From: Solanum dulcamara
Taxonomy: Eukaryota; Streptophyta; Magnoliopsida; Solanales; Solanaceae
Direction: 5' to 3'
Length of the DNA: 64,000 bases
Assembly: GCF_947179165.1 (NCBI RefSeq)
Contig: NC_077243.1
Location: forward strand, 29,340,001 to 29,404,000
Shown here: positions 46,909 to 57,504 of the stretch, one piece after another
Layout of the letters: every line of letters starts with the position of its first letter
How positions within the stretch are numbered: position 1 is the first letter of the stretch
The notes under the pieces: generated by a model
What the model was told of the DNA's origin: nothing
What the model saw: only the letters and a program-made list of their open reading frames with translations
Databases searched by the model: none
Made by a program: the position numbers and the translations under genes

Positions 46909-48495
46909 TCAACAATGGACATACCAATTCAAATCAAGAAAATAGACATTACCTCCAACATTCTCATCGATAGGCACGAATAGATGCGGATATTTAGCTT
47001 TCATATCTTCCTCAGCTTCCCATGTGGCTTTCTCAACAAATTGATTTCTCCATAAGACTTTGACTGAGCCAATCTTCTTGTTCCTCAATTTGCGGACCTG
47101 ATGATCAAGTATTTGAACCGGAACCTCTTTATAGGATAAGCTATCCTTAACTCCAATACTATCAATGGGGACTACCAAATATGGATCTCCCAAGAACTTC
47201 TTCAACATCGAAACGTGAAATACCGGATGAATGGCGGTTAGCTCAGAAGGTAACTCCAATTCATAAGCGACACTCCCAATCCTCCTCACAATCTGATAAA
47301 GGCCAATGTATCGAGGACTAAGCTTTCCTTTCCTTCCAAACCTCATGACGCCCTTCATGGGTGACACTTTCAAGTACACCCAATCATCTACCTCAAACTC
47401 TAAGTCTCTTCTTCTCACATCGGTGTAAGATTTTTGGTTGCTTTGGGCTATCTTTAGCCTATCTCGAATAACCTTCACATTCTCCATAGCTTGGTGAACA
47501 AAATCAGGCCTAATCAACTCAACTTCGCCAACTTCAAACCACCCAATTGGTGATCTATACCTTCTCCCATACAAAGCTTCATAGGGAGCCATTTGAATAC
47601 TTGCATGGTAACTATTATTGTATGCAAATTCTATGAGAGGTAAATGATCATCCCAATTTCCTTTGAAGTCAAGTATACATGCCCTCAACATATCCTCTAA
47701 TGTCTGGATGGTGCGCTCCACTTGGCCATCTGTTTGGGGATGAAAGGCTGTACTAAGATTCACCTTTGAACCTAGTCCTTTCTAAAAGGATCTCCAAAAT
47801 TGGGAAGTGAATTGAGCTCCTCTGTCTGAGATGATAGACAAAGAAACCCCATGCAATCTGACAATCTCCTGAATATACAATTTTGCATAATCTTTTGCGG
47901 TGTCAGTAGTCTTAACTGCCAAGAAGTGAGCTGATTTAGTCATCCTATCCACAATCAGCCAAATCGAATTATGTTATTTTCGAGACCTCGACAAACCTGT
48001 AATAAAGTCCATATTGATCATCTCCCACTTCCATTCCGGAATCTCTATATTTTGAGCTAACCCACATGGCCTTTGATGCTCAACTTTAACCTGTTGGCAA
48101 TTCGGGCACTTGGAAATAAATTCAATGATATCTCTCTTCATTCTACTCCACCAATAGACTTCTCTCAAGTCATGATACATCCTTGTAGAGCCAGGATGAA
48201 TAGAGTATTTAGAACTATGCACTTCTGCCATAATCCTTTCTCGAACATCATCAACATTCAGGACACACAATCTATTCTGGTACCTCAACACACCATCTCC
48301 CCCTTTAGAGAAAACCATCACCTTTTGTTTGTGAACAGCCTCTTTCAACTGAAGGAGGATAGGATCTTGGTCTTTCTTCTCTTTTACCTCTGCCACGAGT
48401 GAGGATGCGGACCCATTCTGAACATTAACTCCACCTTCATTATTCTCTTCAAGCTGAACTCCCAATCGAGCTGATCTATGCACCTCTTTAGCCAT
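46909..48495 (-). pseudogene. Gypsy II integrase with chromodomain
   Basis: From 48495 down: integrase N-terminal zinc region (HPGSTRMYHDLREVYWW, then CPNCQQVK), catalytic core with IVDRMTKSAHFLAV, SIISDRGAQFTSQFWR and STAFHPQTDGQVERTIQTLE (catalytic Glu kept), then the C-terminal module LKVSPMKGVMRFGRKGKLSP and the chromodomain-like VKVLWRNQFVEKATWEAEED near 47020. Two stops lie in the core, in SRK*HNS (47972) and SF*KGLG (about 47785). The chromodomain of such elements reads chromatin marks and directs insertion to heterochromatin. Confidence 0.92.
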
Positions 48496-49735
48496 TCCTT
48501 CCCTCCTCTATATGGGCAGTGCTGCCCATAGATAACCTGCTAAGAGCATCAGCAACAACATTAGCTTTACCTGGATGGTAGATAATGCTCATATCATAAT
48601 CTTTGAGCAACTCGAGCCATCTCCTTTGCCTCAGGTTGAGTTCTTTCTGGCTGAAGACATATTGCAAACTCTTATAATCGGTAAACACATCAACGTGCAC
48701 TCCATACAAGTAGTGGCGCCAAATTTTAAGAGCAAATACCACAGCCGCCAGCTCAAGGTCATGAGTTGGGTAATTTCTCTCACGAATCTTAAGCTGTCTT
48801 GAAGCATAGGCTATCACTTTTCCCCTCTGCATCAACACACAACCCAAACCAACTCTAGACGCATCATAATAGATCACAAAATCCTCTGTTCCATCGGGCA
48901 AAGTCAAAACAGAAGTCGTGGTCAGCTTGGTTTTCAATTTCTGGAAACTCTCCTCGCAAGCATCGGACCACTGGAACTTAGCCTTCTTTTGGGTCAGTTT
49001 GGTTAATGGTGATGATATGGATGAGAATCCCTCTACAAACCTTCGATGATAGCCAGCCAAACCCAAGAAGCTTCTTATCTCTGTTGGGGATGTGGGTCTG
49101 GGCCAATTCTTCACTGCCTCAATATTCTGAGTATCAACCTGAATACCATCTCCAGATATAATATGGCCTAGGAAAGCCATTGATGCAAGCCAAAATTCAC
49201 ATTTGGAGAACTTTGCATATAATACTTGGTCTTTTAGAGTTTGCAAGACGACTCTAAGATGATAGGCGTGCTCCTCCTTATTCTTGGAGTAAACCAAAAT
49301 ATCATCAATGAATACAATCACAAACATATCAAGATATGACTTAAATACTCGATTCATTAGATCCATAAAAGTTGCAGGGGCATTGGTCAACCCAAAGGAC
49401 ATAACCAAGAACTCAAAATGGCCATAATGAGTCTGAAAAGCTGTCTTTAGGATATCACTCTCCCTCACCTTCAACTGATGGTAACCTGATCTTAGGTCTA
49501 TCTTTGAGAAATAAGTGGCACCCTGAAGTTGGTCAAATAAATCATCTATTCTGGGGAGAGAGTATTTGTTCTTTATGGTGACCTTATTTAGTTGGCTGTA
49601 ATTAATACACATTCTAAGAGACCCATCTTTCTTTCGCACGAATAGGACAGGAGCACCCCAAGCTAAGACACTCGGCCTAATAAATCCTTTGTCTAACAAA
49701 TCTTTCAATTGTTCTTTCAACTCAGCAGGGACCAT
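48488..49735 (-). pseudogene. Gypsy II reverse transcriptase and RNase H
   Basis: 415 uninterrupted codons. [61 protein letters not shown] and the catalytic FIDD in [11 protein letters not shown] (about 49300). RNase [60 protein letters not shown] and ADALSR. It ends by frameshift at about 48490, where the integrase frame takes over. All catalytic residues that I can place are present. Confidence 0.93.
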
Positions 49736-50392
49736 TCTATACGGAGGGATAGAGATAGGCTATGTATCAGGAAGGACATCAATCCTAAAGTCGATCTCCC
49801 TATCAGGACGGACTCCGGGCAGATCTTCAGGAAAGACTTCAGAGAACTCATTGACAATCGGAATCGACTCAAGGGATGGAGACTCAACACTGTTATTTTT
49901 CACTCACACGATATGATAAATACACCTTTTTGAGATTAACTTTCTAGCCCTAAGGTAGGAAATGAATTTACCCTTAGGCATGATAGGATTACCCTTCCAC
50001 TCTATGGTAGCCTTATTCGGGAATTTGAACTTAACAATCCGAGTTCTACAATCAATAGAGGCATAACAGACATAAAGCTAGTCCATGCCAAGAATTACAT
50101 CAAAATCAACCATATCCAACTCAACTAAGTCAGCTAGGGTATTCCTGTGATAGATTGACATGGTATAATCTCTATAGACTCTCTCAACTAAGACAGAATC
50201 ATCAACAGGAGTAGCTACACTGAAGGGTTCTAGAAGACACTCAGGAATTTTATCAAATTTACTAGCCACATAAAGAGACACAAAAGATAGTGTGGCACCC
50301 GGATCCATCAAAACATAACAGTCAAGAGTAAAGACTCGAATCATACCCGTTATAACATTTGGGGAGTTCTCTTGATCTTGGCGACTACCCAT
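49736..50392 (-). pseudogene. Gypsy II aspartic protease and linker
   Basis: The open part 50078-50392 has the active-site phrase VLMDPGATLSFVS and ends at GMD followed by TAG (50080-50078) where Trp is expected. Beyond the stop the linker reads on to [16 protein letters not shown] with two more stops (HIV*VKN near 49915, PDT*PIS near 49765), all explicable by single C-to-T or G-to-A changes. Confidence 0.88.
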
Positions 50393-51625
50393 GGCATACA
50401 GACGGTTTGTACCTCCGCTCGTACCTGACGTAGTGCCCCTTTGATTACCTCTAACGGATGGTGCAGTGGTAGAATACTAGGCTCTGTTGCCCCATGTTGG
50501 ACACTCCTTTTGAAAATGGCTCACTTGGCCACATTTATAACAACCATCCTTTCCCTCTCTGCATTCTCCCAAATAGAGTTTACTGCACTTGCCGCATGGT
50601 GGCTTTCCCTTCGAACCTTGACCCACACTAGTCTGGGATTGAGATCCCTGGGATCTGAAATTTTGGTGACTCTATCCCTGTCAATCATACCTGTTATATG
50701 ACACAGGTGCACTTGCCGCAGATGGGGCATAGTTGACAGACCTCTTCTGAAAGAAGGACCTGTTGCCCTTGCTCTACCTCTGCTCACTCTCATGTCCAGC
50801 TGATTTTGCCTTCTTGCTCAAATGCTCCTCCTTGTCTTTCCTCTTCTCATCCTCTATCTGCTGAGCATACACCATTAACCTGGAAATATCCATATCAGAG
50901 ATCAATAATGCTCCTCTGCACTCCTTTTTCACATGTCTTTCCAATCCGGAGATAAATTTCCTCATCTTTGATATCATATCTGGGATCATCTCTAGAGCAT
51001 ATCTCGACAGTTGGATGAACTTCAGACTATACTCATTAACTGTCATACCTTCTTATTTCAAATTCAGAAACTCTTCTACTTTTGCTTCCCTCAATTCTCT
51101 GGGAAAGAAGTGATCAAGGAATGCTCCCTCAAACTCATCCCAAATAGCAGGCTCAGCATCCTCACCTCTACTTTGTTCCCACTGATTATACCAGATGTTT
51201 GCCACATCCTTGAACTGATAAGACACCAACTCAACCCTCTCGATCTCCCTAGCATGCATCACTTTCAAGATCTTCCATATCTCATCAATGAAATTCTAGA
51301 GGTCTTCATCAATCTTGGAACCCGTGAATATCGGTGGATTCATTCTCAGAAAATGTCTAATCCTCATGGCAGCAGACGGCTCTTGAGAACTAGAACTAGG
51401 AGTTGGTGAACTCTGGTTACCATTGCGATCAGCCACTAATTGAGTGAGCATAGCAATCGCTTCTCGAAAATCTACCTCCGAAGTTGGTGCAAGCGGAGTA
51501 GTAGGCACTTAAGGTGCCTTAGCATATCTTGCAGGTCGGCCTCTAGTCCTTGATGGGCATATTTCTGACTGTGGAATCTCTGTGTTATCAGCATTCCTTT
51601 GGCTGGCAGTACGTTTAGGAGGCAT
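50393..51625 (-). pseudogene. Gypsy II gag
   Basis: ATG at 51625 (MPPKRTASQRN). Gag core VELVSYQFKDVANIWYNQWE (about 51240) and MTVNEYSLKFIQLSRYALEM (about 51040), then a basic tail and the zinc knuckle GCYKCGQVSHFQKEC near 50520-50560. Stops occur after YAKAP, DEDL, NLK, EQR, YD, QG and GNRA, with no frameshift. The frame agrees with protease and RT, so gag-pol was one long frame. Confidence 0.9.
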
Positions 51626-51826
51626 TGTCTGCAACGTATAAATGCACGAATTAGAATGGAAGTCTTATAGAGTTAAACTCTATCGCACGAACTCAGATTA
51701 TGAAAGAAATAAAACAATTCCTAATATCTTATAGCCTCCTGATTATAAGTGTGGTGCACAACATACCCATAAGCAAGACTCTACTAGACACGGCTTCATA
51801 GACTCCCTAGGACTCTTGAACTCTAT

Positions 51827-51838
51827 GCTCTGATACCA
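51827..51838 (-). other. Gypsy II primer-binding site (initiator-Met tRNA)
   Basis: Plus strand GCTCTGATACCA, four bases from the 5' LTR. Confidence 0.9.
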
Positions 51839-51842
51839 AGTT

Positions 51843-54172
51843 TGTCACGCTCTGAGAAGGTACCCTAGACGTAGCCGGCACTCGAAAACCATCGCTGGCC
51901 TTCAAGAGAACCACTTGGTCCAATCACACTTTCATTCAGTCATATTTTATTAGCGGAAGACTCAATCACATATCCAATCGACAACTAGTAAGGATAAAAC
52001 TAGTCAAAATGAAGCAATTCAAAAACATCCACACTATAGTCTATGAAGCCTCTATCAGCAATCTAGGAGGTGCCAATGATAGGTCCATGGCTACCACAAT
52101 TCAAAATAAAGGAAAACTAATCAAAGCAAAAGATAATTTCGGTATCCTCCAGAAACAGGGAAGACTCACCAAGTAGCTGGAAATGAATAGATCTTCAACG
52201 GTGTGCCTGTTGATGACCTCTAGTACCTATCTCTGCATTATAAAATGATGCAATCCAAATAGCGTCAGTACATGGAATGTACGAGTATGTAAAATGGCCG
52301 AATGAAACATGCATCAAGGTGGGATCGAATCAACTCAGAATCTCAACTCAGAAGAAGGTACAACTCAATCAAGATGTCTTGAGTCTAAACAAAATATGAT
52401 TTAGACAAGACCAATCACATACAATCCAACCCAATCCATCCCAATCCGACTCAGAGTACTATCAAGACCTATATGGGAGTTTCTCTTATCCGACAACCAT
52501 CACTTATGAGCCAGTGATAGTATAACAAGCCGACGTTGTTTCCACGTCCGTTCATACCTTGCCAGGGTAAGAACGAATCAACAAATCATGGATCCATAAC
52601 AAATCAATTTCTATTATATCAAGACAGTAATTTAGGAAACATCTGACTTTAACGGTCCAATCCCTTCCTACGTTTGGCGATGTAGTTATTGGATTCGAGT
52701 TATTACTTACTCTTACCTAATTTGGTGCTCGATACTCCTCCTAAGACTCAATGCTCATAAAACTCTATCCAATCAATTCAATCTAATCATATCGACCAAT
52801 CTCATTTGGACCCTTGTCAATTCATATGTCGAGTGCTTGCTTACTTTACTTTCTGTCATCATCTTTGACTAGAAAGAATGTTTTTCCATAATATTCTTTT
52901 GCCAAACATTATTATTTAATAACTATCCAAGTTTGTCCCATACCAAACCAAACACTTCATGTGAAATTAGGAATTTAATAATGATAGAATTTAGCTTTTT
53001 CTATATTATTAGAATATATCAAAGTGGAAGTATTATATGAATATACTAATAGGAATATAACTTTTTCTTAAATATAAATTAATTTCATAATTCTAATAGA
53101 ATTCCATTGAGGCAACAACTTACAGAGATTGGGTTCATGTTGTATAATTAAAAGGTTAAATTAAATATTGTCCCCATCTTGTTTCTACCAATTTGGATCT
53201 GTGAAGGTGTTAAATTAATGAAAACACCCTAACCAACATTTCAGTATTCTTTCTATGCTCCATCATTTGTTAATTGAATTGAACTGTAACGTACAAACGG
53301 ATTCCAAGTTAATGCAGCTCAACAATTTAGGATACTTAAATATTTAAGTTTATAATAAAAATATATTTAACAACTAATATCAATCAAACATGAAGCATTT
53401 ATCAATTTCTCAACTTATCAATATCAACATAACAAAATCAAGTTAATAGATGTATGAACTCATTAGGACATAAATCTATCAAGAAAACTCAATTCCTATG
53501 AAAATTAAATCTCAAAGAAGATGTAGGGAACATGGTGAATTCAATCCATGTTTTTAGTAGCCTTACATACCTTAGTGTAGATTTTGAAGAAACCTTGATG
53601 TTAGGTTTTCAATGGAAAACTTGAATCCTTGAGTTTGAGAGAATTTTATTGGAGATAATTTAAGAGAGAAAGAGATGAAGATTAGGGTTGTTTGGAGAGG
53701 CAAAAGACTGAAATTATGATCCAAAACGCGTCCAGTTGTGTATATAGATATTAGGAAATTTTACCAAAATATCTCTACAAAATCTGGAAAATCGGCCAAA
53801 GTTCGCTGCAGGTCCTCTCTATTCGACCAAGCATAACTTTTGACTACGAACTCAAAAAAATACAATCTTGGTGGCGTTGGAAAGAAGACTCAAAGACCTT
53901 TAATTTGATAGTCCACCTAGTTTGTTATATTCAAAGAGATATGGTCGTTGGAAGTTGACCCTTATACGAACTCATTCGGAAACTTAGCCGAGATGAATTC
54001 TTTGGACTTGGCTTAGGTTTAGGGATCCCTTATGACCCTAAATCACATATAATACCCTTAAATTACTTAGGAATTGATCCTAACTCATGCATTCACTGTA
54101 AAATCATCATGTATGATCCTATATGTACATGAAGAATGATCCGAATCTTAGCAAAAAATTTGGGGTGTTATA
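51843..54172 (-). repeat. Gypsy II 5' LTR
   Basis: 2330 bases, TGTCACGCTCT to GGGGTGTTATA. Aligned end to end with 44474-46781; most differences are in the first 60 bases, plus the 28-base AT-rich stretch near 53144. Confidence 0.93.
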
Positions 54173-54177
54173 GAAGG

Positions 54178-54511
54178 TCACTGCTGAGCTAACTTGGTTG
54201 GTTCTCTTGCTCGAAGATCTCTCCGTTTCCCCTTCATTACCGGTGCCAGTTCACTCCGACAGTCAAGCCGTGATTCACATCACCCACAACCCAGTTTTTC
54301 ATGAGAGAACCAAGCATATAGAGCTTGAGTGCCATTTTGTATGCCAACAATACATCTTTGGTCTCATATCGCTTCAGTTTACCCCTTCAAAGAATCAACT
54401 CGCCGATCTATTCACTAAACCACTCTCTGGATCTTCTCATCATGGCATATTATCCAAGTTGGGGGTTTCGTCGTTAGGGATTTCATCTCTTTCCTCCAAC
54501 TTGAGAGGGGA
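54178..54511 (+). pseudogene. Copia I RNase H, C-terminal part
   Basis: Continues the frame broken at 44473: TAELTWLVLLLEDLSVS, VPVHSDSQAVIHITHNPVFH, ERTKHIELECHFV and NQLADLFTKPLSG. This is the conserved end of copia RNase H. TTGAGAGGGGA (54501-54511) just before the LTR is the polypurine tract. Confidence 0.92.
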
Positions 54512-54870
54512 TGTTGGAAATGGAAAGGAGAAGAATGAGAATAAGATCCATTTAGCTTCACTATCCATGAGTAGCAGAAAGAAAGAAAGAAATAGAAGAA
54601 ATAGTGAAGTCTTTGATCAACACTATTCTTTATGCTGAAGCAAGCACGTGAGCAGCACAATATTCAATATAGAAAAGAATATTGTCAACATAGAAAAGAG
54701 TATATAATTTGTTACATGCTTAGAATACTTTATATAGGATTGGGACAAGTGTACAACTTGAATGTTTTTTATGCATTTTCCTTTAATTATTTTGTACAAA
54801 TATTTGTATAAAGAGAGAACATAATGATCAATGAAAGGGATCAGAAATTCACCACAACTTCATTCTTACA
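54512..54870 (+). repeat. Copia I 3' LTR
   Basis: 359 bases, TGTTGGAAATGG to CATTCTTACA. A short tandem gain repeats the phrase CAATATAGAAAAGA at about 54664-54698 relative to the 5' LTR. Confidence 0.92.
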
Positions 54871-54887
54871 AATTCAAGGGTTTTTTG
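54871..54887 (+). other. Remnant of the CACTA 3' terminus
   Basis: After the AATTC duplication the sequence reads AAGGGTTTTTTGTA and then TAGG before copia coding sequence begins. CACTA ends usually read TTTTTTGTAGTG or close, so the element probably ended here. The last bases do not match, so this is tentative. Confidence 0.4.
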
Positions 54888-55514
54888 TATAGGCCTGATG
54901 TTTCTTACTCCGTGAACAAACTGTCTCAATTTATGCATGCCCCATCTGAAGCTTACTGGAAGGCTGTTAAACTCCTCTTTCGGTATCTCAAAAGCACTAC
55001 TAACTATGGCCTTTCAATTTCCCAAAGCACCAGTCTTATCTGTCAGTGTTTTTTGATGCTGACTGGGCAGACAACCTCACCGATAAAGTTCCACCGTAGA
55101 TTATTTTGTTTTTCTTGGCCTTACTCCAGTTAGTTGGTCATCAAAAAACAATGTACTATTGCTTGATCGTCTACTGGAGCAAAGTATCGGGTTGTTGCCA
55201 GTGCCGTTGATGAGACCGCTTGGATGAAAAATCTTCGCAAGGAGCTTTATGTCCATATTCCCACATCACCTACAATTTTTTGTGACAACCTTGGTGTAAC
55301 CTACTTATGTCAGAACAACAATCTTCACAGCCACATGAATTATATAGTTGTAGACTTCCACGACATTCGCCAACAATTTACCAATAAGCACCTTATCTTT
55401 ATGCCCATTCCTAGTTCTCACCAGTTGGTTGACACTCTCACTAAACCGCTTCCGAAAAGCTCATTTCATTTCCATTTGTCCAAGCTCGGTGTTGTTGCAC
55501 ACCATCTAGCTTGA
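54888..55514 (+). pseudogene. Copia V, RT end and RNase H
   Basis: Reads YRPDVSYSVNKLSQFMHAPS, then KAVKLLFRYLKSTTNYGLSI; after stops and frameshifts, GAKYRVVASAVDETAWMKNL, SPTIFCDNLGVTYLCQNN and HQLVDTLTKPLPKSSFHFHL, ending at TGA (55512-55514). This is the C-terminal end of a plus-strand copia. It may be the other end of the fragment at 17623-18191; the 500 or so residues between (integrase end and most of RT) are missing from both. Confidence 0.85.
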
Positions 55515-55762
55515 AGGGGGTGTATTAGAACAGCGTTAATGTTGTTACTGCTTAATGTTTAAAGTTATTACTTAATTACTATATAGGTTGTTATTTATTG
55601 TTTCCACCATTTTAGGAGCTTGTTATTTTATTCTCCTTGATTTCTGGTTTAGTTACTAGCTTAGGATTAGTTCCAGCTTAGGACAAGACTGGTATTTTTG
55701 TTTTGTGTACATATTTCAACTATCATCGATTAATAAAAAGTATCTTTGCTTCATCTTGCTCA
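55511..55762 (+). repeat. Polypurine tract and 3' LTR of copia V
   Basis: TTGAAGGGGG (55511-55520) is followed by an LTR starting TGTATTAGAACAGC. The right end is uncertain, near TTGCTCA at 55762. AATAAAAAG at 55733-55741 may be a polyadenylation signal. No partner LTR is in the window. Confidence 0.65.
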
Positions 55763-55769
55763 ATCCTTT

Positions 55770-56045
55770 ATAATATCCACTCCATGTCCATACTTATGGC
55801 AATGATTTCACAAAGTTGGTTTCTAGTCATACATGACTTTTTGCTAAACTAAGTGACCTCTCATTTTTGAACCCTATGAGTTCAGGTAGTTTAGCATCCA
55901 TGCCCACCTCCACCAACGATATAGCAAAATTCAGTCCATTCTTATTCTCTGTATTGTTATCTACCATCATTGTTTTCCTCACCAAACTCCCTATTTTGCT
56001 CAAAACTTTAGGAGTCCAATACTTGATATTCAAGCCCTAGGAACC
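55770..56045 (-). pseudogene. LINE ORF1-like fragment (DUF4283 and CCHC)
   Basis: Minus strand: NIKYWTPKVLSKIGSLVRKT and LNFAISLVEVGMDAKLPELI, then one base out of frame YD*KPTL*NHCHKYGHGVDI, where stops stand at a Trp and a Cys position. This order, a DUF4283-like domain followed by a zinc knuckle, is typical of ORF1 of plant L1 LINEs and related reverse-transcriptase families. Broken fragment, no RT attached. Confidence 0.75.
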
Positions 56046-56217
56046 TGATTCAGTACTTGACATCTACCGTCAGAGTTGATTTTCTCCCTTATTGTTCTTG
56101 TCTTGTAAAATTTGCATCGTTTTTTTTTGTTTTTTTCATTATGATATATATATATTGGTTTTTTTATTTTTATCATTATGATATATATATTGGTTTTCTC
56201 TTATTTGAAGCCGATAT

Positions 56218-56344
56218 TTTTGAGCTGATGGTATTTCAGGAACAACCTCTCTACCTCCATGTTGTAGTGGTAAGGTCTGCGTACATTCTAACCTCGTCAG
56301 ACCCCACTTGTGAAATTTCACTGGGTATGTTATTGTTGTTGTTG
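56218..56344 (+). mobile_element. SINE or RTE-LINE 3' tail with (TTG)n
   Basis: Reads TTGAGCTGATGG..., AACAACCTCTCTACCTC, GTAGTGGTAAGGTCTGCGTA (box-B-like), CAGACCCCACTTGTG and then TATTGTTGTTGTTG. It matches the 3' region of Solanaceae TS/Au-type SINEs and of the RTE LINE tail at 16637-16753. No clear box A or 5' part is seen, so it may be a truncated SINE or the end of an RTE LINE. Confidence 0.75.
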
Positions 56345-56519
56345 AGCTGCTGCGTGTGATTCCTGAGCCATTAGAGCTTTCTGGGAAGGGAGACGCTCCT
56401 TCCTCCCCACGGAACATCAGTTTAGTTAACGTATGCTTAGAGAGAAACTTCCATAGCTAGAGAGCTGTCTTTTAGGGAAAATATTATGACATACTAGTAT
56501 TAGTTTAAAATGCCCTATA
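56345..56519. other. Unassigned sequence
   Basis: I see no gene or recognisable repeat. Confidence 0.4.
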
Positions 56520-56860
56520 ATCATCTGTGACTAGGTAGGAAAATAAATATTTCACAAAGAATGAAAGGAAAACAACTAAATATATATAAGTTTTAATGTT
56601 AATAATTATGTGTACTATCTAATTGTAAAATGTCCAATTAAAAAAGGACATGTGTCCAATATTGATCAAATTCTTATCATATTTTCCGCCTCTCATTTGC
56701 TTACAAGAGAATGAGCGCACACTCTATGTCACCTCAATAACAAATGATGTGTTTATTACATTTTAAAATAGTTTTGAAGTAATATGGCTATAAAAAAGGT
56801 ATATTCCTAAAATTTTAGTCATAGTTTAAAGGGTACTTGGTACTTTTCCCAAAAAATATT
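56520..56860. repeat. Half copy of the long-TIR element
   Basis: 56578-56660 closely matches 58173-58255 (AAATATATATAAGTTTTAAT, ATTATGTGTACTA and AAAAAAGGACATGTGTC), and 56795-56840 resembles its right inverted repeat (GTCATAGTTTAAAGGGTACTT). The left half was not found here. Confidence 0.7.
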
Positions 56861-57178
56861 TAATACTTAAAAGCTTGACAATGTTAATCAATGCTCCTAG
56901 CGGCTAATCAATTTCCTCCCGGCATAATTGGAATTCATGGGTTCTAGGACCAAGAATCATTCTCTTTCTTTAGTTAGATCCCTAATATGAAGTATTAAAA
57001 TTTACAAAAAAAAATGTTATTGTAGTTTATTAAATGTTTGTTCTATCATGTTTTTCTTTTTTCAACCCTAGTGGCAGCTGTTGAAAATGTTATGTCGTAA
57101 TAGAACATAAAATTCTATATCTATAACTAGACAAGAAATTATTTCATGATTGAAGATAATTAGTTCAAGTTAATTTCA

Positions 57179-57420
57179 GGCTCTGATACCACATGTAAGC
57201 ATAGATGTTTATGCTATTACATAAATTTAACATACATACAAGGATCTTGAACTCAGAGAGCATACCTGAGGCAAAAGACGTTATTGTAGAAAACAATGGA
57301 CTTGTAGATAAATTGATTTCTCCCTTTGCCTTATTTTATGTTACTGCAACTTTTGTGATGAAATTGGGTGGAGGTAGTAACCCTAATAGGCAGGAAAGTA
57401 CCAATTTATAAGAATTAATC
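57179..57420 (-). other. Orphan primer site beside an LTR-like start
   Basis: GGCTCTGATACCA (57179-57191) is a perfect complement of the initiator-Met primer site, followed by CATGTAAGCATAG. This is the arrangement of a minus-oriented retrotransposon whose 5' LTR would start at about 57193. No coding part is left of it and no second LTR was found. A 68-codon open stretch at 57205-57411 has no recognised domain. Confidence 0.4.
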
Positions 57421-57504
57421 TTTAATTTAGTGCGTCCATCAAGTAACCCAATATAAGGATGTAATTTATCTAACTATTAAAATAAAATAAAAAATATTGT
57501 AGGG

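Larger units (their letters stand above)
44474..54172 (-). mobile_element. Gypsy II, full-length Tekay/Del-type chromovirus
   Basis: Minus-strand element with a 3' LTR at 44474-46781, 5' LTR at 51843-54172 and a complete gag-PR-RT-RNaseH-IN-chromodomain set. Flanks GAAAG (44469-44473) and GAAGG (54173-54177) are a 4/5 target duplication within copia I RNase H. It has about a dozen nonsense codons but only one evident frameshift (about 48490), so it is much better kept than gypsy I. LTR divergence is a few percent by eye. Confidence 0.95.
39819..54870 (+). mobile_element. Copia I, Ty1-copia split by gypsy II
   Basis: Plus-strand element: 5' LTR 39819-40163, primer site, gag-pol debris 40228-44473 and 54178-54511, 3' LTR 54512-54870. 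Exact AATTC target duplications at 39814-39818 and 54871-54875. It sits in the CACTA 3' subterminal region. Gypsy II is inserted in its RNase H. The LTRs differ at about 4 percent by eye, plus a short tandem gain in the 3' LTR. The coding region has stops and frameshifts throughout. Confidence 0.93.
18192..54887 (+). mobile_element. CACTA (En/Spm-type) transposon, 5'-truncated, host of several insertions
   Basis: Pieces at 18192-18353, 25890-26193, 32861-33208, 34161-39818 and 54876-54887 join into one plus-strand element once copia IV, copia II, the L1 and copia I are removed. It carries a TNPD-like gene (to 34889), a TNPA/Transposase_24-like gene (35351-39009) and a 3' subterminal region full of TTACCAAC/GTTGGTAA motifs. 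The right end TTTTTTGTA followed by TAGG (about 54880-54891) resembles a decayed CACTA terminus. The left terminus and the first part of the transposase are absent, probably by deletion. Confidence 0.8.

Noticed and set aside
50521..50793. 90-codon minus-strand open frame in gypsy II
   Set aside because: It is out of frame with gag; the gag frame over the same bases gives the zinc knuckle GCYKCGQVSHF.
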